Origin: Nocardia goodfellowii
GTDB lineage: Bacteria > Actinomycetota > Actinomycetes > Mycobacteriales > Mycobacteriaceae
Direction of reading: 5' to 3'
NCBI RefSeq assembly: GCF_017875645.1
Contig: NZ_JAGGMR010000001.1
Span: 3,968,001-4,032,000, forward strand
Length of the DNA stretch: 64,000 bases
Position numbers and translations under genes: made by a program. The notes below the pieces were generated by a model, which saw only the letters and a list, made by a program, of their open reading frames with translations, made no database searches and was not told where the DNA came from. Shown in pieces: positions 10,057 to 20,295 of this stretch (the first letter of the stretch is position 1; every line of letters starts with the position of its first letter).

Positions 10057-11022
10057 ATGACACGCGTCGAATCGAACAGCACTGCGGGCGGCCCCCGGTC
10101 GGCCGCCGATTCCGCCGTGCCCACCGCCGGTTCGCAGCAGGTCGAGGTCGTCATCGTGACCGGTTTGTCCGGTGCCGGCCGCGGGACAGCGGCCCGGGTG
10201 CTGGAGGACCTGGGCTGGTACGTCACCGACAACCTGCCGCCGGAGCTGATCGGCCGCATGGTCGAACTCGGCGCCTCCGCCGACCCCCCGATCCGCCGGT
10301 TGGCCCTGGTCATGGACGTGCGCAGTCGCTTCTTCACCGGTAATCTCTCGGTCGTCACCGAACAGCTGCGGGCGCGCGGCGTGCGCACCCGCATCCTGTT
10401 CCTGGAAGCCTCCGACGACGTCCTGATCCGCCGTTTCGGTTTCGCCCGCCGTCGTCATCCGCTGCAGAGCGAGAGCTCGGACGGCACGCTGTCCGCGGGC
10501 ATCGCCGCCGAACGGATTCGCCTGTCGACCGTGAAAACCGCGGCCGACCTGGTCATCGATACATCGGAATTGTCGATCCATCAATTGCATCGCAAGCTCG
10601 AGGAGGCCTACGGCGGCGGTACACCCGCCGCATTGCAGCTGACCGTGCAGTCCTTCGGCTTCAAGTACGGGGTTCCGCTGGACGCAGACATGGTGTTGGA
10701 TGTGCGTTTTCTACCCAATCCGCATTGGATACCGGAACTTCGGGAACATTCGGGACAGGAAGCGGTGGTCAGCGAGTACGTGCTGTCGCGCCCCGGCGCG
10801 GCCGACTATCTGCGTACGGCGCACCACCTGGTCGACCTGACGACGAACGGTTACCGCCAAGAGGGGAAGCGATACATGACGGTGGCAGTGGGCTGCACCG
10901 GAGGCAAGCACCGCAGCGTGGCGATAGCCGAGGCGCTCGGCGAACTGATGGGCGCGCAATTCGACGAGTCGGGCGAATCCGACGTCGTGCGCGTGGTGCA
11001 TCGGGATCTGGGGCGCGAATGA
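10057..11022 (+). CDS. rapZ: RNase adapter protein RapZ family (YvcJ), nucleotide-binding
   Basis: P-loop protein of the RapZ/YvcJ family, 321 residues. In other bacteria it binds nucleotides and, in enterobacteria, steers small RNAs; its role in actinobacteria is unsettled. Walker A is at residues 36-44 (GLSGAGRGT) with Arg42 in the position usually held by Lys. The family signature VTDNLPP, the C-terminal FGFKYG and VGCTGGKHRSV are present. The first 28 residues are a low-complexity extension. It overlaps yvcK by ATGA, forming the conserved rapZ-yvcK-whiA set. Confidence 0.93.
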   Translation: MTRVESNSTAGGPRSAADSAVPTAGSQQVEVVIVTGLSGAGRGTAARVLEDLGWYVTDNLPPELIGRMVELGASADPPIRRLALVMDVRSRFFTGNLSVVTEQLRARGVRTRILFLEASDDVLIRRFGFARRRHPLQSESSDGTLSAGIAAERIRLSTVKTAADLVIDTSELSIHQLHRKLEEAYGGGTPAALQLTVQSFGFKYGVPLDADMVLDVRFLPNPHWIPELREHSGQEAVVSEYVLSRPGAADYLRTAHHLVDLTTNGYRQEGKRYMTVAVGCTGGKHRSVAIAEALGELMGAQFDESGESDVVRVVHRDLGRE

Positions 11023-12065
11023 CAGGGTGGGAATCCAATCCCGCCATCGTGGCGCTCGGCGGCGGGCACGGACTGTATGCGACTTTGACCGCGGTGCGGC
11101 GGCTGACCCGCAAGATCTGCGCGGTGGTCACCGTGGCCGACGACGGTGGTTCCTCCGGCCGGCTACGCGCCGAGCTAGGTGTGCTACCCCCGGGTGATCT
11201 GCGAATGGCGTTGGCCGCCTTGACCGCTGACCCGGACAGCGTCTGGACTCGGACGATTCAGCACCGTTTCGGCGGCACCGGCGCGCTGGCCGGTCACTCG
11301 GTCGGGAACCTGATCCTCGCGGGCCTCACCGAGGTGCTCGGCAACCCGGTGGACGCGCTCGACGAACTGGGGAAGATGCTGAAGGTGACCGGCCGGGTCC
11401 TGCCGATGTCACCCATCGCCCTGGATATCGAAGCGGATGTGTCCGGGCTGGAAGCGGATCCGCGCGTGAGCCGCTGTATCCGCGGCCAGGTCGCGGTCGC
11501 CACCACGCCGGGCAAAGTGCGTCGCGTGCGTTTGATCCCCTCGGATCCGCCCGCCAGCCCGGAGGCCACCTCGGCCATCGAACACGCGGATGTCGTTGTG
11601 CTGGGCCCGGGTTCGTGGTTCACCAGCGTGATCCCGCATGTGCTGGTCCCCGAATTGCGTGACGCGCTGGTCTATACCCGTGCGCGCAAGGTGCTGGTGC
11701 TGAATCTGGCCGCGGAACCGGGCGAGACGGCGGGGTTCTCCGCCGAACGTCATCTGCATGTATTGTCCCAGCACGCACCGGAATTCGTGGTCGACGAGGT
11801 TTTGGTCGATTCGGGCTCGGTGCCGGAAGGCCGGGAGCGTGAACATGTGGCCAGGGCAGCCGAGCAGTTGCGGGCGCGAGTAACCTTTTCCGATGTCGCC
11901 GAAGCGGGAACCGACCGGCATCACCCCGGAAAGCTCGCCGCCGCACTGGATCAGCTGATCCGGCAACCTCGGCCGCAAAAGGCAGGGCTTCGAGTCGAAG
12001 GACGGCACATGGGCGCGGATGTGCGGTCCGGGTTGGGTGGAAAGGAGCGCGTCTCGTGGCAATGA
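11019..12065 (+). CDS. yvcK: Gluconeogenesis factor YvcK/CofD-like
   Basis: Member of the YvcK branch of the CofD/UPF0052 family, 348 residues, needed for normal cell shape and growth on gluconeogenic carbon in Bacillus and mycobacteria; binds UDP-sugars in the family. N-terminal motif ALGGGHGL, then [14 protein letters not shown], and [18 protein letters not shown] in the middle. The ATG at 11019 overlaps the rapZ stop (ATGA), and its end overlaps the whiA start by 10 nt, so all three are probably co-translated. A Lys/Arg-rich C-terminal tail follows the conserved core. Confidence 0.94.
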   Translation: MTGWESNPAIVALGGGHGLYATLTAVRRLTRKICAVVTVADDGGSSGRLRAELGVLPPGDLRMALAALTADPDSVWTRTIQHRFGGTGALAGHSVGNLILAGLTEVLGNPVDALDELGKMLKVTGRVLPMSPIALDIEADVSGLEADPRVSRCIRGQVAVATTPGKVRRVRLIPSDPPASPEATSAIEHADVVVLGPGSWFTSVIPHVLVPELRDALVYTRARKVLVLNLAAEPGETAGFSAERHLHVLSQHAPEFVVDEVLVDSGSVPEGREREHVARAAEQLRARVTFSDVAEAGTDRHHPGKLAAALDQLIRQPRPQKAGLRVEGRHMGADVRSGLGGKERVSWQ

Positions 12066-13039
12066 CAGCCGAGGTTAAAGACGAGCTGAGCAGGCTCACG
12101 GTTTCCCAGGTGAGTTCCCGCAAGGCCGAACTGTCCGCGCTGCTACGTTTCGCCGGAGGCCTGCACATCGTCGGCGGCCGGGTGATCGTGGAAGCCGAAG
12201 TCGATATGGGCTCCATCGCACGACGGCTCCGCCGGGAAATCTTCGAGCTCTACGGCTACGGCTCCGACGTGCACGTGCTCGGTGCGGGCGGTCTGCGTAA
12301 GACCTCCCGCTACGTGGTGCGCGTGTCCAAGGAGGGCGAGGCGCTGGCGCGCCAGACCGGTCTGCTCGATGTCCGTGGCCGGCCGGTGCGCGGACTGCCC
12401 GCCCAGGTGGTCGGCGGCAGCATCGCCGACGCCGAAGCCGCTTGGCGCGGAGCGTTTCTGGCACACGGCTCGCTCACCGAGCCCGGTCGTTCCTCGGCGC
12501 TCGAGGTCAGCTGCCCCGGTCCCGAGGCGGCGCTCGCGCTCGTCGGCGCGGCCCGGCGGCTCGGTATCACCGCCAAGGCGCGCGAGGTGCGCGGTACCGA
12601 CCGCGTCGTGGTGCGGGACGGCGAGGCCATCGGCGCGTTGCTGACGCGCATGGGCGCGCAGGACACCAGGCTCACCTGGGAGGAGCGTCGCATGCGCCGC
12701 GAGGTGCGCGCGACCGCGAACCGGCTGGCCAATTTCGACGACGCCAACCTGCGCCGTTCGGCCCGCGCGGCGGTCGCCGCGGCGGCCCGCGTGGAGCGTG
12801 CGCTGGACATCCTCGGCGACGACGTGCCCGACCATCTCGCCGCGGCGGGCAAACTGCGCGTCCAGCACCGCCAGGCATCCCTGGAGGAGCTGGGCCAGCT
12901 CGCCGACCCGCCGATGACGAAAGACGCTGTCGCGGGCCGTATCCGACGCCTCCTGTCGATGGCCGACCGCCGCGCCAAGGAGCTGGGTGTCCCGGACACC
13001 GAATCCGCCGTCACCGCCGAGCTGCTAGACGAGGCCTGA
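12056..13039 (+). CDS. whiA: Sporulation/cell-division regulator WhiA
   Basis: DNA-binding protein with an N-terminal LAGLIDADG-like domain and a C-terminal helix-turn-helix, 327 residues. In Streptomyces it works with WhiB to activate sporulation septation genes; in non-sporulating actinobacteria it is retained and linked to division. Visible features are [14 protein letters not shown] at the start, [30 protein letters not shown] core (residues about 222-237) and [20 protein letters not shown] in the HTH. The GTG start at 12056 gives the N-terminus seen in mycobacterial homologues. Confidence 0.95.
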   Translation: MAMTAEVKDELSRLTVSQVSSRKAELSALLRFAGGLHIVGGRVIVEAEVDMGSIARRLRREIFELYGYGSDVHVLGAGGLRKTSRYVVRVSKEGEALARQTGLLDVRGRPVRGLPAQVVGGSIADAEAAWRGAFLAHGSLTEPGRSSALEVSCPGPEAALALVGAARRLGITAKAREVRGTDRVVVRDGEAIGALLTRMGAQDTRLTWEERRMRREVRATANRLANFDDANLRRSARAAVAAAARVERALDILGDDVPDHLAAAGKLRVQHRQASLEELGQLADPPMTKDAVAGRIRRLLSMADRRAKELGVPDTESAVTAELLDEA

Positions 13040-13050
13040 GAGAAGAGACA

Positions 13051-13095
13051 AATCCCCGCCGCTCGGGTCGGAAGCCGGAGCAGCGGGGATTTCGT
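13051..13095 (+). terminator. Intrinsic terminator after whiA
   Basis: AAATCCCCGC and GCGGGGATTT form a 10-bp stem flanking a GC-rich loop about 12 nt beyond the whiA stop. The stem has an A-rich left and a T-rich right flank, as expected of a transcription terminator. Confidence 0.75.
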
Positions 13096-13172
13096 CTACC
13101 TCGCAAAACCCTGAAATGCCCTATGCTGACCGCACTCCCGGCCCCGTCCGGAGGGAGCCCGACGACCGACCC

Positions 13173-13255
13173 GTTCGTGGCCCGTCTCGCTGCCGAGCGG
13201 CCGAAGCGCATGCGCCGTAGGCGCGAGTCTCGGCCGCTCGGCAGCGAGACATAAT

Positions 13256-13266
<11 letters not shown>
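13173..13266. repeat. Large inverted repeat in the gap leader
   Basis: Arms of 32 nt pair perfectly except for a 5-nt bulge (ataat, 13251-13255). Left segments are 13173-13183 and 13184-13204; right segments are 13230-13250 and 13256-13266. The 25-nt loop contains a second small palindrome (GCGCC gta GGCGC). A separate 8-bp hairpin follows at 13269-13287, then AAATTAGACAC. A 43-codon open frame (ATG 13123 to TAA 13252) runs through the structure. It is not a standard terminator because the whiA terminator lies upstream. Confidence 0.85.
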
Positions 13267-14332
<1,066 letters not shown>

Positions 14333-14336
14333 ACGC

Positions 14337-15551
14337 ATGGCTGTCAAGACTCTTCAGGACCTGCTGAACGAGGGCGTCGAAGGCCGGGGCGTGCTGGTGC
14401 GCTCCGACCTGAACGTGCCGCTCGACGACAATGGCGTGATCACCGATCCGGGCCGCATCATCGCCTCGGCGCCGACCCTGCGCGCGCTCGCCGAGGCGGG
14501 CGCCAAGGTCGTGGTGACAGCGCATCTGGGCCGCCCCAAGGGCGCTCCGGATCCGAAGCTGTCGCTCGCGCCGGTGGCCGCTCGGCTGAGCGAGGAACTG
14601 GGCCGCAATGTCCAGTTGGCCGGCGATGTGGTGGGCCAGGACGCGCTCGCGCGTTCCGAGGGCCTTACCGACGGTGACGTGCTGCTGCTGGAGAACATCC
14701 GCTTCGATGCCCGGGAGACCAGCAAGGACGACGCCGACCGGCTGAAGCTGGCGCGTGCGCTGGTGGAGTTGGTCGGTGACGACGGCGCGTTCGTCTCCGA
14801 CGGTTTCGGTGTGGTGCACCGCAAGCAGGCCTCGGTGTACGACGTGGCGACACTGCTGCCGCATTACGCCGGTGGCCTGGTCGCGGCGGAGGTGGAAGTG
14901 CTGCGGAAGCTCACTACCGACACCGAGCGCCCGTACGCGGTCGTGCTCGGCGGCTCCAAGGTTTCGGACAAGCTGGCCGTCATCGAGGCGTTGGCCCCCA
15001 AGGTCGACACCCTGGTGATCGGCGGCGGCATGTGCTTCACCTTCCTTGCGGCACAGGGTCTTTCGGTCGGCTCCTCGCTGTTGCAGGAGGAGATGATCGA
15101 GACCTGCAAGAAGCTGCTGGACGAGTGGGCCGATGTCATCCACCTGCCGCGCGACATCGTGGTGGCGGACAAGTTCGCCGCGGACGCCGACTCGAAGGTG
15201 GTGCCCGCCAACGAGATTCCGGATGGCTGGATGGGCCTGGACGTGGGCCCGGAGTCGGCGGACCGCTTCGCGGCGCTGCTGACCGAGGCGCGCACGGTGT
15301 TCTGGAACGGCCCGATGGGCGTGTTCGAGTTCGAGAACTTCGCCGCCGGTACCCGCGGTGTCGCCGAGGCGATCGTGAAGGCCACCGAAAAGGGTGCGTT
15401 CACGGTGGTCGGCGGCGGTGACTCGGCCGCGGCCGTGCGCGCGCTGAACCTGCCCGACGACGGCTTCTCACATATCTCGACCGGTGGTGGCGCTTCTCTG
15501 GAATACCTGGAAGGCAAAGAGCTGCCCGGTATTTCGGTGCTGGAGGACTGA
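14337..15551 (+). CDS. pgk: Phosphoglycerate kinase
   Basis: Transfers phosphate from 1,3-bisphosphoglycerate to ADP, the first ATP-yielding step of glycolysis. The 404-residue monomer has the two Rossmann-like lobes: [10 protein letters not shown] and TAHLGRPKG in the N-lobe, [10 protein letters not shown] at the hinge, and the nucleotide loop [11 protein letters not shown] in the C-lobe. The ATG at 14337 lies 4 nt after the gap stop and pgk is 3 nt from tpi, so the three genes are one operon. Confidence 0.98.
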   Translation: MAVKTLQDLLNEGVEGRGVLVRSDLNVPLDDNGVITDPGRIIASAPTLRALAEAGAKVVVTAHLGRPKGAPDPKLSLAPVAARLSEELGRNVQLAGDVVGQDALARSEGLTDGDVLLLENIRFDARETSKDDADRLKLARALVELVGDDGAFVSDGFGVVHRKQASVYDVATLLPHYAGGLVAAEVEVLRKLTTDTERPYAVVLGGSKVSDKLAVIEALAPKVDTLVIGGGMCFTFLAAQGLSVGSSLLQEEMIETCKKLLDEWADVIHLPRDIVVADKFAADADSKVVPANEIPDGWMGLDVGPESADRFAALLTEARTVFWNGPMGVFEFENFAAGTRGVAEAIVKATEKGAFTVVGGGDSAAAVRALNLPDDGFSHISTGGGASLEYLEGKELPGISVLED

Positions 15552-15554
15552 TTC

Positions 15555-16340
15555 ATGGCACGTAAACCGCTTATCGCGGGCAACTGGAAGATGAACCTCA
15601 ATCACCTCGAGGCCATCGCCCTGGTGCAGAAGATCGCCTTCGCGCTGCCGGAGAAGTATTTCGCCAAGGTCGACGTGGCGGTCATCCCGCCGTTCACCGA
15701 CATCCGTAGCGTGCAGACCCTCGTCGAGGGCGACAAGCTGCTGCTCACCTATGGTGCGCAGGATGTCTCGGTGCACGAGTCGGGCGCCTACACCGGCGAG
15801 ATCAGCGGCGCCATGCTGGCCAAGCTGGGCTGCAGTTTCGCCGTCGTCGGCCATTCCGAGCGCCGGCAGTACCACAGCGAGGACGACGCCACGGTGCTGG
15901 CGAAGGCCAAGCAGGCACTCAAGCACGGGATCACTCCGATCGTGTGCATCGGCGAGGGACTCAACATTCGCGAGGCGGGCACGCATGTCGAGTACAACCT
16001 CGAGCAGTTGCGTGGTTCGCTGAAAGGCCTGACGGCCGAGGAGATCTCGAAGGTCGTCATCGCCTACGAGCCGGTCTGGGCTATCGGCACCGGCAAGGTC
16101 GCCTCGGCCGCCGACGCACAGGAAGTGTGCGGTGCGATCCGCAAGGAACTGGCCGAGTTGGCTTCCGCGGAGGTCGCGGCCGGTGTGCGCGTGCTCTACG
16201 GCGGTTCGGTGAACGCCAAGAATGTCGGTGAGCTGGTCGGCCAGACCGATATCGACGGCGCGCTCGTCGGTGGCGCTTCGCTCAAGGGTGACGAGTTCGC
16301 CACCCTGTCCGCGATCGCCGCGGGTGGCCCGCTGCCCTGA
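15555..16340 (+). CDS. tpiA: Triosephosphate isomerase
   Basis: TIM-barrel enzyme interconverting dihydroxyacetone phosphate and glyceraldehyde 3-phosphate. The 261-residue protein carries AGNWKMNLN with the active-site Asn and Lys, GHSERRQYH with the catalytic His, [11 protein letters not shown] with the catalytic Glu and loop 6, and [13 protein letters not shown] 15555 follows the pgk stop by 3 nt. In M. tuberculosis secG comes next; here about 6.5 kb of other genes separates them. Confidence 0.98.
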   Translation: MARKPLIAGNWKMNLNHLEAIALVQKIAFALPEKYFAKVDVAVIPPFTDIRSVQTLVEGDKLLLTYGAQDVSVHESGAYTGEISGAMLAKLGCSFAVVGHSERRQYHSEDDATVLAKAKQALKHGITPIVCIGEGLNIREAGTHVEYNLEQLRGSLKGLTAEEISKVVIAYEPVWAIGTGKVASAADAQEVCGAIRKELAELASAEVAAGVRVLYGGSVNAKNVGELVGQTDIDGALVGGASLKGDEFATLSAIAAGGPLP

Positions 16341-16357
16341 TCGGTGATTGCCGCAAT

Positions 16358-16387
16358 CGGCCCGGTACCGCCCGCGGTACCGGGCCG
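16358..16387. terminator. Strong hairpin between tpiA and the META lipoprotein gene
   Basis: CGGCCCGGTACCGC and its exact complement GCGGTACCGGGCCG face each other around two central C bases, a stem of up to 14 bp. It lies between converging genes and can end both transcripts. Confidence 0.75.
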
Positions 16388-16412
16388 CTGTGCTTGCCGG
16401 CCGCCGATCGCG

Positions 16413-17231
16413 CTATTCCGCGCGGAGGGTGAGCCCGTGGCCGTTGGGATTCCTCAGGGTGAGCGTGCCGGCGTCGATGGTGGCGGTCATCGTGCCGGTC
16501 ACCACTTTGAGCACGCCGGTCTCCACTTCCATCACGTCGGGCTGGCACACCATCTTGGTGGTACCGAGATCGTCGATGGTGATCGTGGTCTCGGTGCCGG
16601 TCTTCGTGATCGGAGCCTTGGCGGCCAGCTTGTTGCAGCCGGTGCTGCCGGAGACGCCGCTGTCCCGGAAGGTCAGGGTCGGCTTGGACTCGGCGATCGC
16701 GACCGAACTGATCCGGGCGTCCGGCGTGAGCAGTTCGGTGACGCGCCAGACGGTGCCCTCCAGGGGCCGGTCCGGGTCCGCGATCTTCTTGTCGAGCAGG
16801 GTGACGGTTTGCTCCTGATTCTTCAGCGTCAGGGTGTTGTCTTTCAGCTCCCAGGTGGGTCCGGAGCTCAGCAGTGCGGTCATCCATTCGTCGGCGCGGC
16901 CGCGGTCGCCCTCGCAACCGATCAGCGTGGTCGCCAGCTGACCGACCGCCAGGATGTGATCGTCGAGGGTGACCGGGGCCGAGCCGGTATTGCAGCCCGC
17001 GGTCGCGCTGACGCGGTCGCCGGTGAAGGTGAGAGAAAGCGGTCCGCCGCCGGGGATCTGCGGACCCTTGACCTCTTTGGAGATGTAGGTATGACCCAAC
17101 GGTGTCGCCGGACTCGCCGGGGTGGTCGTTGTGGTCGTCGGGTCGGTGCTGCCGCTGCCGCCGCTGTCACACGCGGCCGCGGCGCAGGCGAGCAGCAGGA
17201 TCGGAACGTATCGCACGAATTTGGCCGACAT
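16413..17231 (-). CDS. META (HslJ-like) domain lipoprotein, two domains
   Basis: A 272-residue secreted lipoprotein. The signal peptide ends in ILLLACAAAAC; the Cys before DSGG is the likely lipidated residue, with LLAC a second possibility. A Ser/Thr/Pro linker follows. Two META-like domains come next: one at about 45-150 (FTGDRVSATAGCN, LIGCEG) and one at about 155-272 (LEGTVWRVTEL, FRDSGVSGSTGCN, MVCQPDVMEVE). Each keeps the paired cysteines. Domains of this type occur in heat-shock and stress lipoproteins such as HslJ; the role here is unknown. A TACGAT box 7 nt before ATG 17231 suggests a leaderless transcript. Confidence 0.88.
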   Translation of the reverse strand: MSAKFVRYVPILLLACAAAACDSGGSGSTDPTTTTTTPASPATPLGHTYISKEVKGPQIPGGGPLSLTFTGDRVSATAGCNTGSAPVTLDDHILAVGQLATTLIGCEGDRGRADEWMTALLSSGPTWELKDNTLTLKNQEQTVTLLDKKIADPDRPLEGTVWRVTELLTPDARISSVAIAESKPTLTFRDSGVSGSTGCNKLAAKAPITKTGTETTITIDDLGTTKMVCQPDVMEVETGVLKVVTGTMTATIDAGTLTLRNPNGHGLTLRAE

Positions 17232-17238
17232 GTGCGCG

Positions 17239-17244
17239 ATCGTA
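17239..17244 (-). promoter_or_regulatory. Leaderless -10 box of the META lipoprotein gene (TACGAT)
   Basis: TACGAT on the minus strand ends 7 nt before the ATG at 17231. Confidence 0.42.
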
Positions 17245-17296
17245 CCGAGGTCGTCTCGATCGAGTCGGCGGCGCGCTGCGTACCCGGTCGAGCCGA

Positions 17297-17335
17297 AGTG
17301 CCGGAAAGCCCCGGGGCGGGGTTTGTTCCGGCACT
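17297..17335 (-). terminator. Hairpin after the lipase gene
   Basis: AGTGCCGGAA (17297-17306) pairs with TTCCGGCACT (17326-17335), enclosing an inner GC-rich hairpin. It lies 9 nt downstream of the lipase stop on the minus strand. Confidence 0.65.
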
Positions 17336-17344
17336 CCCGCGCGA

Positions 17345-18757
17345 TCAGATCGGCATGCCCAAGGCCGAGGCGAGCGTCTGACCGATGGCGGCGACGAAGG
17401 CGGCGAGCGCGCCGGGATCGGTCAGCTGGGTCGGCACGTCCCGGTTGCTGCACCCGGCGGGCGCGGGCACGCCGTTGAGCCGGTCGTTGAGCCACAGGAC
17501 GGCCGATCCTGCACCCGCCACGGCCGCGATACCGTGCTCACTGAGCAGCTCCCGGGTGTAGAAAACGCTGGCGTTCGGGTCTTTGCAGTAGGTGTCGTAG
17601 GTGCGGTTGACCGCGTTCACCGGCATCACCTCGTCCAGTGGCGCTTCGTAGATATAGAGCGGGGCGCGCGGGGTGCCGCGGTGGCCCAGGGTCAGCTCGT
17701 CGAGCACGTGCTGGATCTCTGGCGCGCGCATCGGGTCACCGGGGTAATCGAACAGGCCCTTGATGTTGACGAACGGGAATCCGGCGAATTGCAGTGCCAC
17801 ACACTGGCCTTCGTGCACCACCCGGACCGCTTTGCCCAGTGGGTTCATATAGCGGTCGATGAAGGCATTGATCTCCGGGTATTCCCGCGCGACGCCGAAC
17901 AGTCCGCCCAGGACCGCCCCACCGAAGGTGGAGGTGCCGTTGTTGTAGTCGATCGCCATGCGAATATCCGCGAGCAGACCACCGGCCGCGGACCCGACCA
18001 GGTTCAATTCCGGGGCGTAGTCGGCGTGCAATTCGGCGGCGTGCGCGGTCGGGATGGCGCCGCCGGAGTAGCCCCACAGGGTGGTCCGCGTGGCTGTCCC
18101 AGGCAGATCGGCCGGTGCGAAGTTCTGGGCCGCGCGGATACCGTCGAGAGTGATGCGCGCGCCCAGGGGACCGGCCGCGTAGGCGGCGTTGGGACCCTGA
18201 TGGTCCGGGACGACGACTGCGTGTCCCAGTTGCAGCATGGCCTGGACTTCGACGAATTCCGCGCCGATCACCGGATTCAGCGGGTTCGGCAGCGAACCCA
18301 TCTGCAGCGTGTACGACGGAGCGCAGTTGATCGAGAGCGAATCCTCGGCGAACTGGAACGAGACCAGGCCGCGCTGTCCGCTCGGCGCCGGGCGGTGCGG
18401 CACGATGATGGTCGCGACCGCGGGGATCGGCTCGCCGCGAGTGTTGGTGCTGCGGTAGGAGACCTGCCAGGCATTGGTGTTGAGCGGGATGAGCCAGAAG
18501 TTGGCCAGATTGACCTGCCGGGCCGAGAAGATCTCGCCCGGCCGGGCGGCGGCGACCCGGGCGGGATCCGGATTGTAGAAGGCCGGATCCAGGTAGGGCG
18601 GCGCAGGCGGCATCGGGAAGGGCAATGCCGGGGCTACCGGGACTGGTTGCGCGACAGCGTTATTCGTTAGGGCCGGATTGATCGCGATGGTCAGGCCCGC
18701 GGCCATGGCCAGGCAGATTTTGGTGACCTGCCGTCCCCGTGCGGTGGTCGTTCTCAT
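17345..18757 (-). CDS. Secreted lipase, LIP (secretory lipase) family
   Basis: Extracellular alpha/beta hydrolase of the LIP family (PF03583), 470 residues. An N-terminal signal peptide (basic MRTTTARGRQ, then a hydrophobic stretch, with likely cleavage after NNAVAQ or a nearby Ala site) precedes a Pro-rich segment and the catalytic domain. The nucleophile elbow is GYSGGA, preceded by VVVPDHQGP as in other members. ATG 18757 has GAGGAG 7 nt upstream. A divergent TetR gene starts 185 nt away and is a candidate regulator. Substrates are probably long-chain acyl esters or triacylglycerol, by family. Confidence 0.88.
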   Translation of the reverse strand: MRTTTARGRQVTKICLAMAAGLTIAINPALTNNAVAQPVPVAPALPFPMPPAPPYLDPAFYNPDPARVAAARPGEIFSARQVNLANFWLIPLNTNAWQVSYRSTNTRGEPIPAVATIIVPHRPAPSGQRGLVSFQFAEDSLSINCAPSYTLQMGSLPNPLNPVIGAEFVEVQAMLQLGHAVVVPDHQGPNAAYAAGPLGARITLDGIRAAQNFAPADLPGTATRTTLWGYSGGAIPTAHAAELHADYAPELNLVGSAAGGLLADIRMAIDYNNGTSTFGGAVLGGLFGVAREYPEINAFIDRYMNPLGKAVRVVHEGQCVALQFAGFPFVNIKGLFDYPGDPMRAPEIQHVLDELTLGHRGTPRAPLYIYEAPLDEVMPVNAVNRTYDTYCKDPNASVFYTRELLSEHGIAAVAGAGSAVLWLNDRLNGVPAPAGCSNRDVPTQLTDPGALAAFVAAIGQTLASALGMPI

Positions 18758-18942
18758 GCAGATACTCCTCGACGAATCCGCCGGGCTGGCCGTGCTCAGC
18801 GCCACACCACGCGGGCATCCCAAAAAGGGAGTGACTATTTCCTAACTGGCGTCTCAGACTGTAAAGTGCTGGTATGCCCTGTGTCAACGGTCACCGGACC
18901 CGGCTTTTGCCGCCGCCGGAGCGCCGGGCAGGATGATCAGCC

Positions 18943-19608
18943 ATGACCCCGAGCGCCGAGCGCGCGCAATCCGCGGAGCGCCCACCGGCCGGCTCCGCAC
19001 GTCCGCGCCGCACCCAGTCCGAACGCCGGGCCGCCACCGTGGCCAAGCTCATGGACGCCACGATCGCCGCCATCGGCGAGGTCGGCTACCAGCGGGCCAC
19101 GGTGCAGGAGATCTGCGGCCGCGCCGAGCTTTCCGTGGGTGCGATGTTCCGGCAGTTCGACAGCCGCCTCGACCTGATCGTGCGCACCTCCGAGGAAATC
19201 ATCTCCCGGCAGATCGCGGGCTTCGGCGCGGTCATGGAACAGCTTGGCAGCCAAGCGGATTCGCTGGACACCGCGCTGCGTTTCCTGCGCGACGCGCAAG
19301 CCGGCAACCTCACCCACGCGTTGCGCGAGATCTACCTGGCCGCGCGATCGGACGCCGAACTGCGCACCCGCATCGCGCCGAATGTCGAGAACTACTACGA
19401 GCGCATCGTTTCCGAGGTGGAACGGACCCGGGTACTCGCCCGCTTCCCGGAGGACAAGCGCGAACCACTGTTCTTCCTTGTGCTGCACCTATTTTCCGGT
19501 CAGGCCGTAGTGCGCGGCGTAATCCCGAACCCGGCGATGGACGATGCCGTACTGGCGCTCATCGAGGACCTGCTCGTCACCTACGCCGAAAAGCACACCG
19601 GCGCATAG
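18943..19608 (+). CDS. TetR-family transcriptional regulator
   Basis: A 221-residue regulator divergent from the lipase gene. A basic, disordered lead of about 25 residues (including RPRRTQSERRAAT) precedes the HTH (about 35-80: AIGEVGYQRATVQEIC, ELSVGAMFRQFDSR). The C-terminal ligand-binding part is helical. The DNA recognition helix is conserved, so DNA binding is expected. Its location suggests control of the lipase and itself through the shared 185-bp region, in which I saw no clear palindrome. Ligand unknown. Confidence 0.88.
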   Translation: MTPSAERAQSAERPPAGSARPRRTQSERRAATVAKLMDATIAAIGEVGYQRATVQEICGRAELSVGAMFRQFDSRLDLIVRTSEEIISRQIAGFGAVMEQLGSQADSLDTALRFLRDAQAGNLTHALREIYLAARSDAELRTRIAPNVENYYERIVSEVERTRVLARFPEDKREPLFFLVLHLFSGQAVVRGVIPNPAMDDAVLALIEDLLVTYAEKHTGA

Positions 19609-19611
19609 GCT
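19606..19611 (+). promoter_or_regulatory. Leaderless -10 box of the DUF3841 gene, on the tetR stop (TAGGCT)
   Basis: TAGGCT begins with the TAG stop of the TetR gene and ends 7 nt before the ATG at 19619. Confidence 0.4.
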
Positions 19612-19618
19612 CACCAGG

Positions 19619-20182
19619 ATGAGACTGTGGACACTGCAGGCGCCGGAAGTCGTCCGGGCACTGCGGTCCGCCGGCAGCTATCAGGCCGATTGGGAGCTGG
19701 TGATTCCGAATTGGCGCCCCGCATTCCAGGACATGGTCGAGGAAATGCGCCGCCGCGGCATCGATTGTGCCGCGGCACCGCCGATCTGGTGCTGGCGCGG
19801 ACGGGCCCGGCAGCGCCGCGCCGTGCGGTCGACAGCGAACTCGCTACTCGGAGACCATGAATGGGCGCACGGCCGGTGGCTGCTCACCCTGGACGTGCCG
19901 GACAAGCAGATCCTGGCAACCTCCTACGCGGCGTGGAACGACTACCTCGGTTTCCGCGGCGGCTACGCCACCGACCTCGTCGAGGGCCCGCACCGCATGG
20001 ACTGGACAACGCGCCTCCATTCCCCTTGGGACGCCATGCAATACACGATTCCGGAGCTCCGCCTGGATTGGCTGGTCCGCGCCCGCGCCTACCCGCCCGA
20101 TACCGCGACAACGGCACGGATCCTGGCCGACCCCTACTGCCGGGAGATTTTCGAACGGCAGAGGGCACCTGAACTGATCTGA
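19619..20182 (+). CDS. DUF3841-domain protein
   Basis: A 187-residue cytosolic protein beginning RLWTLQAPEVVRAL, the usual opening of DUF3841. It continues with a conserved Trp-rich central part (PPIWCWRGRAR, WAHGRWLLTLDVP) and a WDAMQYTIPELRLDWL segment. No enzyme activity is established for the family as far as I know. The ATG at 19619 is 10 nt after the tetR stop; a TAGGCT box over that stop suggests its own leaderless promoter in addition to any read-through. Family call rests on the N-terminal motif and length. Confidence 0.72.
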   Translation: MRLWTLQAPEVVRALRSAGSYQADWELVIPNWRPAFQDMVEEMRRRGIDCAAAPPIWCWRGRARQRRAVRSTANSLLGDHEWAHGRWLLTLDVPDKQILATSYAAWNDYLGFRGGYATDLVEGPHRMDWTTRLHSPWDAMQYTIPELRLDWLVRARAYPPDTATTARILADPYCREIFERQRAPELI

Positions 20183-20183
20183 C

Positions 20184-20207
20184 ACCCGGCCGGGAAGCTG
20201 GCCGGGT
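20184..20207. terminator. Hairpin between DUF3841 gene and PIN gene
   Basis: ACCCGGCC (20184-20191) pairs with GGCCGGGT (20200-20207). It lies just after the DUF3841 stop, between convergent genes. Confidence 0.5.
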
Positions 20208-20295
20208 AGGTGCGTGGAGGGCAGCGGCCCGGACGTAGCCGTAGGGATTGACCGCATTGGGGTGAGGACTGACCGCTGTGGGCCGAGCGATTCGG

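Noticed and set aside
7629..10394. Upstream extension of the ggt frame to a 1570-codon open frame on the minus strand
   Set aside because: It runs antisense through uvrC and rapZ; the peptide has no family motifs, and the ggt product begins with a complete signal peptide at 7628. GC-rich antisense frames are often open by chance.
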